DNA of 56,891 nt. It comes from HGM04593 sp045592125. Its GTDB lineage: Bacteria > Bacteroidota > Bacteroidia > Bacteroidales > Bacteroidaceae. Shown here one piece after another: positions 40,394 to 49,167 of the stretch. The notes below the pieces were generated by a model. It ran no database searches. It was not told the DNA's origin and was given only the letters and a program-made list of their open reading frames with translations. Both the position numbers and the translations under genes were made by a program. The DNA lies in the NCBI GenBank assembly GCA_045592125.1, contig JAZNUE010000029.1, positions 1 through 56,891 of the forward strand, written 5' to 3'. Each line of letters opens with the position of its first letter. Position 1 is the stretch's first letter.

Positions 40394-43300
40394 ATGAAAA
40401 GAAACCTGCTATACATGCTTGCAACACTATTTTCCTTGCCGCTGGCCGCACAGCAGCAGGAAGAGAAGGAGATAATTGCACGCAACCCGCTCGACAACAT
40501 CATAGTGCGCACAGCAGTGAAGGAGTCACTCTTTCCCGAGGAACGTGTATACCTTCATTTTGACAACAGCGCATACTATCTTGACGAGGAGATGTGGTTC
40601 AAGGCATACGTCACAAGCGGCGAGAACGACACGCCCACAGCTATTAGCCGCGTACTCTATGTAGAGCTGGTTGCGCCCGAGGGGTATGTTGTCAGGACCA
40701 ACAAGTACAAGATTAGCGATGACGGCACATGCTACGGTTCGTTCGGGCTGAACAGGCTCTTGCTTTCAGGATACTACGAAGTACGCGCATACACGCGCTA
40801 CATGCTCAACCGCGGCAAGGACGCGGTCTTCAGCCGTGTGTTCCCTGTGTTCGACAGAGTGCATGCCGACGGGTGGGACTTCAAGAACATGCTCGACCGC
40901 CGCAGGGGATTTCTCGTTGACGTCGAGAGCGACAGCACGCTCACAGGACTTGCCCGGGAGAAAGAATGGGTAAACGCCACCCTGCCCGACGCCGATGTCA
41001 AGTTCTTCCCCGAAGGAGGACACCTTGTCCATGGCATTGAGAGCCGTGTAGCGTTTGAGGTATTTGCTGCCGACGGCATTAGCAGCAACAGCAGCATAAC
41101 CCTGCTCGCCGACGGCGAGGAACTGCTCACCGCAACACCATCGCACATGGGAATGGGAACATTCACCCTCACCCCAAAGGCCGGTACAGACTACACGGCC
41201 GTACTGGCCGATGGCAAGAAGACAAGGAATCTTGGCCTGCCACATGTGGAAGAAGAAGGCGTGGTGCTGAGAGTTCAAGAAGAAGGCGGCAGCGTGACCG
41301 TGAACATAAAGAACAGGTTTACGCCTGGAACAGAGATAGGCTGCGCTGTACTGCACCGCGGAAAGACACTCTTCTACGAGCGTTACAATAGCGAAGAGGG
41401 AGAAATGACATTCGGTATTGACAAGAACAGCCTCAACGAAGGTGTTAACCGTGCCGTGGTTTTCATTGGCAACGGCATACCGCTTGCCGAAAGGATGTTC
41501 TTCGTTACCCATGACAAGGTACTGCCTAATGACCATGAGAGCGCACGCCTGTCAGTCACAGGCAACGGGTGCAGTGCCGGGCGCCTTAAAGCGGAGCCAT
41601 ATGAGAAGATTGCACTAAGCATTGCGCGCGAGGACGGCAAGCCAATTGAGAAAGGCAGTTTCTCAGTCTCGGTAAGCGACGCCGCCAGCCGTCAGGAAAC
41701 ATCATACTCATACAACATCTACACCTACATGCTGCTAGGCAGCGAGGTAAAGGGATATATCCCCAATGCAGCACGCTACTTCGACAGCAGCAACAGCAAC
41801 CGCGCGGCAGAGCTTGACCTGCTCATGCTCACACATGGGTGGACGTCATACGACTGGAACTGGCTCAGCCGCAGGCAGGGCAGCCTGGAACAGCCAATTG
41901 AGAAAGGCATTATGGTCAAGGGGCGCTACGTAAAGAAGAAACCAATAAAAAGGGTGGGATACCTTGACAGGATGACAGTGACAAGCTGCCCGGCGACCAA
42001 GGTCGGCTTCAACATTGCCTACAGTGACGGCATGCTCACCATGTACGACTTCGAGACCGACGCGAACGGCGAGTTCCGCGTGCTGACGGAAGACTTCACA
42101 GGAAAGCGTGTCGCCAAGCTGGTACCACATACCGAAGGGTACGGCAACCCTCGCGACAGCCTTTTCGCCTTTGTGCTCGACCGCTACTTTTCACCCGAAA
42201 TGCGTCTCTACCACTATTGGGAAAGGAATGTAGGAAAGGCAATGACAGCCGAGGAGAAGAAGAGGCACCACGAGGAAATGATAAAGATAAACCCGTTCGA
42301 ATACCTCCTCTCCAACGTAGAGGTAATATCAAAAAGGAAGAAAGACCTCTACTACCGTCCGCCACGCAGCGAAATGAGGCTCGACTACCTCGATGAATGG
42401 GAGTATGCGCAGGATGTCACATATCTTGACCGCAAGGCAACATGGAACACAAGGGAATATGGAAGGAGTGTTGCCGAGCCGTCCTGGAGCTCCCCGTCGG
42501 CCTTCGATGAGAACCCGCCATTATCGGCCCTGGACAGATGGGCAATGAAAGGCAGCGGAATCCAAGGCGGCGACGCTGTTGAGCCCGACCCCACAGGAGT
42601 GAGGAATTCCAGTCTTTTCGTATCCCCCATGCCCGACCCCGTATTCAACAACACCCTGAGCGCATTCGACATACTGCGCAGCGCCTTCTGGCGGCATAAC
42701 CTGAACTGGTGCTACTGGATACAGAGCATTGTAGTGGATGGCGAATACTCGTCGGACACAGTCCCTGCAATTGACGAGGAGTACACAAGAGGGGTACATC
42801 CTGCAAAGATGACCGACTTCAAGGAGATTGTGATACGCTCCGATGAGAACACCCGCAGCAGCCATGAACTGTGGAAACTGCGCCGTAACCGCAAGGAAAA
42901 GCAGATAGGCAACTTCCACTACTCCTCCTTCTACACATCATTTACCACAAAGGCCGGCATAGACCCAAGGAACGGCGAAGTAGATGACGCCCCCGACGCA
43001 GTACAGTACCATGAATATGCTGCCAGCGGGCTGCATGAGATGGAGCAGACAAGCATACCCAACTATGTCGCATGCTTTATACCGAACAGCAGCGAGGACG
43101 CCAGGAACAGCATTGTTCCAAGGCTGGCACACTACAGCACCACACGCTACACCATGGTTTACGGATATACCGCAAGCAAGGAGTTCTATGCCCCCGACTA
43201 CAGCATTATGCGCCCCGACAGCGCAAATGGCGACTACCGCCGTACACTTATGTGGATACCAGATATTGCCGCCAATGACGAAGGCATTATTGAAGTAGAG

Positions 43301-44302
43301 CTCTACAACAGCACACAGGCCAGGGACATAGCAGTTGACGTTGAAGGATATGCCGGCGGCACATTCTACAGCAACAGCGACGCTCTTTCTACCCGCGAGA
43401 GCGAGAACGGAACGCTTGCAGGCATAAGGAAACAGCAGATAATGCACATTCCAGGAATACAGGAGCCAGAGCTGCTGGCGCACTGCTTCAGGAAAACCGA
43501 GGAAGCGCGCTCGCTATTCATGCAGGGAGAGCAGCAGAGAGCATTCGCGCTGTTCAGCGAGACAGCCATGCTAGGATACCCCGAAGCAATATACAACACC
43601 GCAATATGCTACCTGCGCGGACAAGGCGTAGAGAAGGACAGCGTTGCCGCCTTCCGCAACTTCCGCAAGGCAGCCAACATGAGGCACGAAAAGGCGCTGC
43701 ACAGCCTTGCCGGCTGCTACATGAAAGGCGTTGGAACTGCAAGGAACGACTCCCTGGCATTGAAGTACTACACCCTGTCGGCAGAGAGCGGCAATGCAGT
43801 ATCGCAAGCCATGCTTGGCCACATGTACCTGGCTGGCAGCATTGTGGAACAGGACAGCGCAATGGCGCTTGAATGGTTCGGCAAGGCATGCGAGAAGGAC
43901 GAGCCTGCAAGCCTGTATGCCATGGCGCTTATAATGGAAAGAGAAGACTCAATTGCCGGCGTTGGCAAGCGCCAGCTGCGCAAGCGTCCGGCAATAGAGT
44001 ACCTTGCCCGGGCTGCCAGCAGCGGCCATGCATGGGCACAGTACAGGCTGGCACGCTGCTACGAGCAGGGGAAATATGTAAGGAAGAGCCGGAAGAAGGC
44101 CTTCGGCTGGTACATGAGCGCCGCAAGCCAAGGAGTTGCCGACGCGATGGAGCGTACTGGATACTGCTACGAGAAAGGACGCGGAGTGAAGAAGAACGAG
44201 CCGCAAGCAGCGAAATGGTACAGGCTGGCCAAGGAAAAAGGCAACGAAAAGGCCCGGCAGAAGATAGAATGGTACGACATGCTGCACTTCTTCGAGGAAT
44301 AA
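40394..44302 (+). CDS. MG2-domain surface protein fused to Sel1 repeats
   Basis: This 1302-residue exported protein (signal about 1-19, LPLAAQ) starts with macroglobulin-like domains. PEERVYLHFDNSAYYLDEEMW and LSGYYEVRAYTRYML are the classic MG2 pattern, followed by further beta-sandwich domains (VKFFPEGGHLV). A central region (about 600-1000) has no family I recognise. From about 1036 to the end come roughly seven Sel1-like repeats with the AxYNTAICYLRGQGVEKD and AMLGHMYLAG pattern, an alpha-helical protein-binding solenoid. I see no thioester motif. MG2 proteins in Bacteroidetes are usually linked to TonB-type receptors; a Sel1 tail is unusual. It is the last and largest gene of the BlaI operon and probably its effector. 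Confidence 0.82.
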   Translation: MKRNLLYMLATLFSLPLAAQQQEEKEIIARNPLDNIIVRTAVKESLFPEERVYLHFDNSAYYLDEEMWFKAYVTSGENDTPTAISRVLYVELVAPEGYVVRTNKYKISDDGTCYGSFGLNRLLLSGYYEVRAYTRYMLNRGKDAVFSRVFPVFDRVHADGWDFKNMLDRRRGFLVDVESDSTLTGLAREKEWVNATLPDADVKFFPEGGHLVHGIESRVAFEVFAADGISSNSSITLLADGEELLTATPSHMGMGTFTLTPKAGTDYTAVLADGKKTRNLGLPHVEEEGVVLRVQEEGGSVTVNIKNRFTPGTEIGCAVLHRGKTLFYERYNSEEGEMTFGIDKNSLNEGVNRAVVFIGNGIPLAERMFFVTHDKVLPNDHESARLSVTGNGCSAGRLKAEPYEKIALSIAREDGKPIEKGSFSVSVSDAASRQETSYSYNIYTYMLLGSEVKGYIPNAARYFDSSNSNRAAELDLLMLTHGWTSYDWNWLSRRQGSLEQPIEKGIMVKGRYVKKKPIKRVGYLDRMTVTSCPATKVGFNIAYSDGMLTMYDFETDANGEFRVLTEDFTGKRVAKLVPHTEGYGNPRDSLFAFVLDRYFSPEMRLYHYWERNVGKAMTAEEKKRHHEEMIKINPFEYLLSNVEVISKRKKDLYYRPPRSEMRLDYLDEWEYAQDVTYLDRKATWNTREYGRSVAEPSWSSPSAFDENPPLSALDRWAMKGSGIQGGDAVEPDPTGVRNSSLFVSPMPDPVFNNTLSAFDILRSAFWRHNLNWCYWIQSIVVDGEYSSDTVPAIDEEYTRGVHPAKMTDFKEIVIRSDENTRSSHELWKLRRNRKEKQIGNFHYSSFYTSFTTKAGIDPRNGEVDDAPDAVQYHEYAASGLHEMEQTSIPNYVACFIPNSSEDARNSIVPRLAHYSTTRYTMVYGYTASKEFYAPDYSIMRPDSANGDYRRTLMWIPDIAANDEGIIEVELYNSTQARDIAVDVEGYAGGTFYSNSDALSTRESENGTLAGIRKQQIMHIPGIQEPELLAHCFRKTEEARSLFMQGEQQRAFALFSETAMLGYPEAIYNTAICYLRGQGVEKDSVAAFRNFRKAANMRHEKALHSLAGCYMKGVGTARNDSLALKYYTLSAESGNAVSQAMLGHMYLAGSIVEQDSAMALEWFGKACEKDEPASLYAMALIMEREDSIAGVGKRQLRKRPAIEYLARAASSGHAWAQYRLARCYEQGKYVRKSRKKAFGWYMSAASQGVADAMERTGYCYEKGRGVKKNEPQAAKWYRLAKEKGNEKARQKIEWYDMLHFFEE

Positions 44303-44432
44303 AGGAGATTTTAGCCCTTCCGGCCTTTAGCCCGAGTGTATTGTTGAAGGCATTGCATTCGGGAACATTTCACAAGCCTGTGTGTTCTACATATAGGAAT
44401 ACCGCAACAGCGGTGATAATAACATCAGCTAT

Positions 44433-45434
44433 ATGAGAACAGTCTACATCATTGCGGCAGCAATACTGCTTGCAACAGGCGCCAATGCGCAAAGAGCAAA
44501 GAGAACAGAGCAAAGAGAACAGAGCAAGGAGCAAAGAGAACAGGGCAGGGCCATAGTGCAGATTTACACGAACTTCCACAGCGGGTTCGGTTCAGTGAAC
44601 GACGACCGCGGGTTTGCGCTTGACCGCAGCTACATCGGGTACGAGTACAGCCTGAGAAGAGGGATAACCCTAAAGGGAGTGCTAGACATTGGGCAGTCGA
44701 GCGATGTGGGCGACTACCAGCGCATTGCCTACATAAAGAATGCCATGCTAGGCTGGAAATGGAAAGGACTCACGCTGAACGGCGGCCTCATCCCAACAAC
44801 ACAGTTCAGTTACCAGGAAAGTTTCTGGGGCTATCGTTACGTATACAAGTCGTTCCAGGACATATATTCCTTCGGCAGCAGTGCCGACCTGGGCATTTCG
44901 GCAGCATACCGCTTTGCACGGTGGATTGAGGCCGATGTCATAATCGCCAACGGCGAAGGATTCAGGCAGGTGCAGGTAAAGGACGGGCTGCTCTATGGTG
45001 CGGGAGCGACTATAATGCCCTTCAAGGGAATGTCCTTAAGGCTATATGCAGGCCTTAACGAAGGGAGTGACGGCGCAAAGGATATCGTAAACTACGCAAT
45101 GTTCGCGGGATATAAGCACCGTTATTTCTCGCTGGGCGTGGAGTACAGCATAATGCGCAACAGCAATCACATGGCCGGGAAGCACCTCTACGGTTTCTCG
45201 CTTTTCGCGACAGGAAGCCCTAACCGCTGGCTGAGCATATATGCCCGTACCGACGGGCTCATGTCAAGCGACGACTGGAACGAACAGGAAGACGAGGTCA
45301 CTGTTGTTGCAGGAGTAGAGTTCAGGCTAGGGAAGTATATAAAGATAGCGCCCAGCTTCAGGATGTCAGTCCCCAAGGCAAAGGAACTGCCAGACCGTTA
45401 TTACGGATATATAAGCTGCAGTTTCGGGCTGTGA
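44433..45434 (+). CDS. Porin-like outer-membrane protein with repeat-encoded insert
   Basis: This 333-residue barrel protein (signal about 1-19, ATGANA-QR) resembles O/P-type porins: AIVQIYTNFHSGFG at the start, alternating strands, and a final GYISCSFGL. Directly behind the signal cleavage site lie about 19 residues rich in Arg, Gln, Glu and Lys. They are encoded by the low-complexity repeat at 44490-44546, a member of a mostly intergenic family. The gene is 130 nt behind the MG2/Sel1 gene. A hairpin (ACCGC-AACA-GCGGT) lies just before the start. The substrate is unknown. It converges on the next gene with only 9 nt between the stops. Confidence 0.8.
   Translation: MRTVYIIAAAILLATGANAQRAKRTEQREQSKEQREQGRAIVQIYTNFHSGFGSVNDDRGFALDRSYIGYEYSLRRGITLKGVLDIGQSSDVGDYQRIAYIKNAMLGWKWKGLTLNGGLIPTTQFSYQESFWGYRYVYKSFQDIYSFGSSADLGISAAYRFARWIEADVIIANGEGFRQVQVKDGLLYGAGATIMPFKGMSLRLYAGLNEGSDGAKDIVNYAMFAGYKHRYFSLGVEYSIMRNSNHMAGKHLYGFSLFATGSPNRWLSIYARTDGLMSSDDWNEQEDEVTVVAGVEFRLGKYIKIAPSFRMSVPKAKELPDRYYGYISCSFGL
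44490..44546 (+). repeat. AGCAAAGAGAACAG repeat inside a coding region
   Basis: Tandem AGCAAAGAGAACAG units in frame with the porin gene, directly after the signal peptide codons. Related to 4485-4537 and to the complement of the CTCTGTTATCTGTACTC runs. Confidence 0.75.
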
Positions 45435-45443
45435 GGCATGGGC

Positions 45444-46256
45444 CTAGAGCGCTTCCAGCGTGCGGGTACGGAACGATTCGCGCGCCTTGCGCACATAGAG
45501 CCTGACAACGTCGGCAGGCAGCCTTGAACCGCGCACGAAAGCGCGTGTCTGTTCCGGGAACCTTGCAAGCGCCGTCGCAAGCAGCCAGGCAGCGGCCATG
45601 CGGACATAATAGGGCGAAGTGCCCTGCACACTGCCTTCCTGGACGGTTTTAGGCTTGCCCTTAATGGAACGGTACTGTGATACGATATCGCTGAACGGGA
45701 GCGACTCAACCATCTCAAAGACCTTGCCTGTCCACTCATCGCATAGCAGATAGCACATTGAGGCTACAATAGCGAAACGCACCTCAAACTCACGCCTTGA
45801 GCCGAACCACTGCTGCAGCCAGTGCCACAGAAGCTGCTTGTCAACTTTTGCCATCCATTTTGCATTGGCGCAGAAGGCGTCACAGACAGCCCAGTTGTCA
45901 AGCACGGGAACATATTTCGCGAGCATGGCAAAATGCTCCTCGGGAGCGCATTTCTCCATGTTTATAAGGAACCCCCATATTACAGTCTCCTCATAGCACA
46001 GGCTTTCGGGCGGGACCTGCCCGAAGCATGCTATAGCCTGGGTCCCGTTGCTGCAATGCCGCACCTCGCCACCAGGCAGCACTGCGGCACAGCCGCTGCG
46101 TGAGATTTGCCTTGCAGCCTGTTTCATTTCAGGAGTATGCAGTCCTAGCACCCTGCGCTGCGGCAAGGCATTAATTACACGCAGGTGTCCTTCGCGGTAA
46201 CGGGAGTCCGACCTGAACCGCCCGCATACAAGAGACTGCAGCATTTGTTCTATCAT
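45444..46256 (-). CDS. AlkD-family DNA alkylation repair protein
   Basis: This 270-residue HEAT-like helical protein has the family hallmark DNWAVCDAFC (the DNWxxCD motif), then EVRFAIVASMCYLL and YYVRMAAAWLLATAL. AlkD-type glycosylases remove N3- and N7-alkylated purines without flipping the base. The frame is open to an ATG at 46307, but the ATG at 46256 stands one base after the GNAT gene's stop and is the better start. A Met-free N-terminal extension rich in Cys/Arg would otherwise overlap that gene. Cys content is higher than in characterised members. It is the last of four minus-strand genes. Confidence 0.85.
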   Translation of the reverse strand: MIEQMLQSLVCGRFRSDSRYREGHLRVINALPQRRVLGLHTPEMKQAARQISRSGCAAVLPGGEVRHCSNGTQAIACFGQVPPESLCYEETVIWGFLINMEKCAPEEHFAMLAKYVPVLDNWAVCDAFCANAKWMAKVDKQLLWHWLQQWFGSRREFEVRFAIVASMCYLLCDEWTGKVFEMVESLPFSDIVSQYRSIKGKPKTVQEGSVQGTSPYYVRMAAAWLLATALARFPEQTRAFVRGSRLPADVVRLYVRKARESFRTRTLEAL

Positions 46257-46257
46257 G

Positions 46258-46824
46258 TCACTGGCCGTTATTTGCGCAGCGGGTCTTCTGCATGTGCCAC
46301 ATATCATGCCCTAGGAACGTCATTGGATTCACGCGTTCAAATCCAAGAGAGGCATAAAGCGCCTCGGCCCGCGGATTGTCAAAATCCACAATAAGCCCCA
46401 CACGCTCATGTCCGGCAGCAAATGCCTTTTCGGTTGCAGCATTCAGTAGCATTCGCCCCATCCCCATGCCACGGAACCCGGGCAGCACGGCAAGCGAGTC
46501 GAGATAGAACTCGCCGGCCGATGTCTCGTCCTCAATCTCGAGCTCACGGCCCTGGCGTTCCATAATGATTGCCTGCAAAGGCCGGCGCAGCTCATAGAGA
46601 CGCGCGCCGTCATAACCTACAATTGCCCCGGCCGGCATTCCGTCAGCTTCAGCAACGAGGGCATTGCAATAGCTGTACTGCGAATCGGTTCGCGCAGCAA
46701 GTTCCCTGAAAACATCGTAGAGCGGGTGAGTCTCGTCATAGTGCAATGCCATGAGCACAGCCTTCGCAACAAGCGGCGCGTCCTGCAGCGCCGCTTCCCT
46801 TATTGTAATAATATTCTGTCCCAT
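46258..46824 (-). CDS. GNAT-family N-acetyltransferase
   Basis: This 188-residue protein has acetyl-CoA motif A as LPGFRGMGMGRMLL (Arg118-Gly-Met-Gly-Met-Gly) and a C-terminal NPRAEALYASLGFE block (motif B), the standard single-domain GNAT pattern. No substrate can be deduced. It lies 15 nt after the lipoprotein gene and one base before the AlkD-type gene. Confidence 0.88.
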   Translation of the reverse strand: MGQNIITIREAALQDAPLVAKAVLMALHYDETHPLYDVFRELAARTDSQYSYCNALVAEADGMPAGAIVGYDGARLYELRRPLQAIIMERQGRELEIEDETSAGEFYLDSLAVLPGFRGMGMGRMLLNAATEKAFAAGHERVGLIVDFDNPRAEALYASLGFERVNPMTFLGHDMWHMQKTRCANNGQ

Positions 46825-46839
46825 TGTAACCTACAGGGC

Positions 46840-47457
46840 CTATTGTCCAAGCAAGGGCAATATCTCCTTTTCAAAAATATCCTTGTCTATTATACGGTAA
46901 TGCGGGGCATAGCTGGCATTATACAGCCTGCTATGGTGCACAGCATAGTGCCCGTTGGCGAGTATCTCCTCAATTGCAGCCGCGTCACTCTCATATCCCG
47001 GGAGCGCAAGAGACATCCCGTCAATGGTTCTCTTTATCTGCGCCCACTCTGCGGTCCACTCCTCAACATCCACGGCCTGCACATCACGCACGCTTCGCAG
47101 GAAACAGGAGAGATATGTCCCGAACGGGACCTTGCCGCCAGCAACTGCCGCCAGCGCCACACGATAATAGTTGCCATGCGCGCCTGTAGGCTCATACAGC
47201 CTCACGCCAAGGCTGTCCACCGACTCAAGCTCGCGGCGCAGATATGCCGCAGCCTGCGCTGTGTCGGCTACAATATGCCCAGGACCGAAACGGTCCTGGA
47301 AGAAGCTCTTGTATATATCCTGCAGCGTCGACTGGGGATAGCAGGAGAGCATACGCTCCACTGCCGCCTGCACCTGCCGCTCCTCGACATCCTGTTCCTG
47401 CACCGCCCCGCATGAAGCGACAGCAACAAGCACTAATGCATAAAGAAGCCTGCGCAT
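46840..47457 (-). CDS. Lipoprotein of unknown function
   Basis: This 205-residue protein has a lipobox (LVAVASC, Cys16). The mature part is mostly helical with conserved-looking blocks LQDIYKSFFQDRFGPGH, YEPTGAHGNYYRVAL and YAPHYRIIDKDIFEKEI. I do not recognise the family. The His-rich motifs (FGPGH, HYAVHHSR, HYRII) could bind metal. Its ATG shares one base with the stop of the DUF362 gene, which indicates coupled translation and a common task. Confidence 0.65.
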   Translation of the reverse strand: MRRLLYALVLVAVASCGAVQEQDVEERQVQAAVERMLSCYPQSTLQDIYKSFFQDRFGPGHIVADTAQAAAYLRRELESVDSLGVRLYEPTGAHGNYYRVALAAVAGGKVPFGTYLSCFLRSVRDVQAVDVEEWTAEWAQIKRTIDGMSLALPGYESDAAAIEEILANGHYAVHHSRLYNASYAPHYRIIDKDIFEKEILPLLGQ

Positions 47458-48452
47458 CAGTTGTCAATGCTGCGCAGTTCGTACTCCCTTGAACCTAGGC
47501 CTATCATTGCGGCATGCTCAAGAATGTGTATGCCGTGACGTGAGTTAATGCGCTCGATAAGAGGCGCAGCGTTGTCATCCTCGGTCGAAGGATAATTGAA
47601 CACCAGGTCAACGCATGCCTGGTCGAGCGCAACGGGGTCGAGCGACGCCAGTATACCCACGTCATTCATTTCAGGGTCCTCGGGCGTTGCGTCGCAGTCG
47701 CAGTCGACCGAAAGGTTGTTCATTACGTTAATATAGATGACACGGCCCTGGAAATGGTCGTGCACCGACTGTGCAGCCACGGCCATGCATTCTATGAACT
47801 TGTCCTGCTCGGCGGTATGCTTCCATATGAGTTCCTTGTCCTCGGTAACGCCGGCCGAGTGGATATAGGCCTTTCCGTTTGACGACGCGATACCGATAGA
47901 CTGGTTCTTGAGCACGCCGCCGAAACCGCCCATCGCATGGCCCTTGAAGTGCGCAAGGTTAACCATCCAGTCATAGTTGAGCATGTTCTCGCCAACAATA
48001 TTGTACTTAATGTAGGTTGTGTCCTTAACAGGAATCCTCACCTCGCCATAGCCGTCAAGCAGGTCAACAGGCGCAATGGCAGCAAAGCCGTGGTCCTCGA
48101 ACACCTTCATGTGAGTCTCTGTCTCAAAGCGCGGTCCCTTGTATGCCGTATTGCACTCGACTATTGTACCGTTCACCTTCGCTACAAGGTCCTTTATTAG
48201 CGAAGGCTGCAGGAAATTGTGCCCGCCAGGCTCTCCTGTCGAGATTTTAACGGCAACCTTTCCGCTTGGCAAGACGCCCAAGGCGTCATAGACCTTTACA
48301 AGCGACTCTGGAGTAATCTCCTTTGTCATGTACACTACCGGTTTTGAGCCGCACTCCCTTGCGCTATCGGCAGGCGCCGCCACATTCTTGCCAGCATTGC
48401 CGCATGAGGCAAGCAGCATTGCTGCAGCCGCCATGTATGTAAACATTTTCAT
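47457..48452 (-). CDS. DUF362-domain lipoprotein
   Basis: This 331-residue protein has a lipobox (MLLASC, Cys17). The DUF362 core shows GKVAVKISTGEPGGHNFLQP, VNLAHFKGHAMGGFGG and VGILASLDPVALDQACVDLV. Such proteins are often fused to ferredoxin domains. Here the only Cys-rich stretch is VDCDCD, so iron-sulfur binding is unproven. The biochemical role is unknown. First gene of the DUF362-lipoprotein-GNAT-AlkD run, with a good promoter at 48477-48508. Confidence 0.85.
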   Translation of the reverse strand: MKMFTYMAAAAMLLASCGNAGKNVAAPADSARECGSKPVVYMTKEITPESLVKVYDALGVLPSGKVAVKISTGEPGGHNFLQPSLIKDLVAKVNGTIVECNTAYKGPRFETETHMKVFEDHGFAAIAPVDLLDGYGEVRIPVKDTTYIKYNIVGENMLNYDWMVNLAHFKGHAMGGFGGVLKNQSIGIASSNGKAYIHSAGVTEDKELIWKHTAEQDKFIECMAVAAQSVHDHFQGRVIYINVMNNLSVDCDCDATPEDPEMNDVGILASLDPVALDQACVDLVFNYPSTEDDNAAPLIERINSRHGIHILEHAAMIGLGSREYELRSIDN

Positions 48453-48476
48453 CTTGAATATAATTTATTTGACACA

Positions 48477-48508
48477 CGAAGATAACTGCTATTATTTGCA
48501 TTTCCAAA
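48477..48508 (-). promoter_or_regulatory. Promoter of the DUF362 operon
   Basis: On the minus strand TTTG (48505-48508) and TATCTTCG (48477-48484) are 20 nt apart. Confidence 0.7.
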
Positions 48509-48526
48509 AAGGAAGATATATTTTTG
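48495..48526 (+). promoter_or_regulatory. Promoter of the flavin reductase gene
   Basis: TTTG (48495-48498) and TATTTTTG (48519-48526) are 20 nt apart. It overlaps the divergent DUF362 promoter, so the two cannot both be occupied at once. Confidence 0.7.
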
Positions 48527-48588
48527 TATTAAAGTTTCCTCACGCATGTCCAGAACAGCAACAGAGGAAAAACAGAATAAATAGTATC

Positions 48589-49167
48589 ATGAGAAAGGAT
48601 TTTGGCAAGAAGACATGGCTCTACCCTATGCCAGTGCTTGTTGTGGCGGCATACGGCGCAGACGGCACGGCAAACGCGATGGTTGCAGCATGGGGAGGCA
48701 TATACACCGATGACATGGTTGGCATATGCATGAGCGAAGGGCACAGGACCACCAAGGATATACTCGAGACAAAGGCATTCACAGTTAGCATGGCAACAGC
48801 AGGGCAGGCTGTGCCATGCGACTATCTGGGCATAGTCTCGGGCAACAAGGTTACAGGCAAGATTGAGCGCGCCGGGTTCCACACGGTAAGGGCCGGGCAT
48901 GTAAACGCGCCCATAATCGAGGAACTGCCAATGGCAGTCGAGTGCGAGCTTGTCTCCTATGACGAGGAGAGCAATTTCCTCACCGGACGCATTGTAAATG
49001 TAAGTGCCGACGAGAGCATACTCACCGGCGGCACGATAGACATTGCCAAGCTCAGCCCAATTACATACGACCCTGTAGGGCACGGGTACTACACACTTGG
49101 CGAGAAGGCCGGCAACGCGTTCAGCGACGGCAAGCAGATTAAAGAAAAGCAGCAGGGTGCAGAATGA
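48589..49167 (+). CDS. Flavin reductase-like (flavoredoxin) protein
   Basis: This 192-residue protein is of the flavin reductase-like FMN-binding split barrel type: YPMPVLVVAAYGADGTANAMVAAWGG at the start, MVGICMSEGHRTTKDI, then FTVSMAT and YDPVGHGYYTLGE. Members reduce FMN or pass electrons, often under anaerobic conditions. The frame is open back to 48328, but the promoter at 48495-48526 puts the start at the ATG at 48589. Its end overlaps the next gene by four bases (ATGA), so the two are translationally coupled. Confidence 0.9.
   Translation: MRKDFGKKTWLYPMPVLVVAAYGADGTANAMVAAWGGIYTDDMVGICMSEGHRTTKDILETKAFTVSMATAGQAVPCDYLGIVSGNKVTGKIERAGFHTVRAGHVNAPIIEELPMAVECELVSYDEESNFLTGRIVNVSADESILTGGTIDIAKLSPITYDPVGHGYYTLGEKAGNAFSDGKQIKEKQQGAE

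Noticed and set aside
48328..48588. N-terminal extension of the flavin reductase
   Set aside because: It lies antisense to the DUF362 gene and upstream of the mapped promoter motif.
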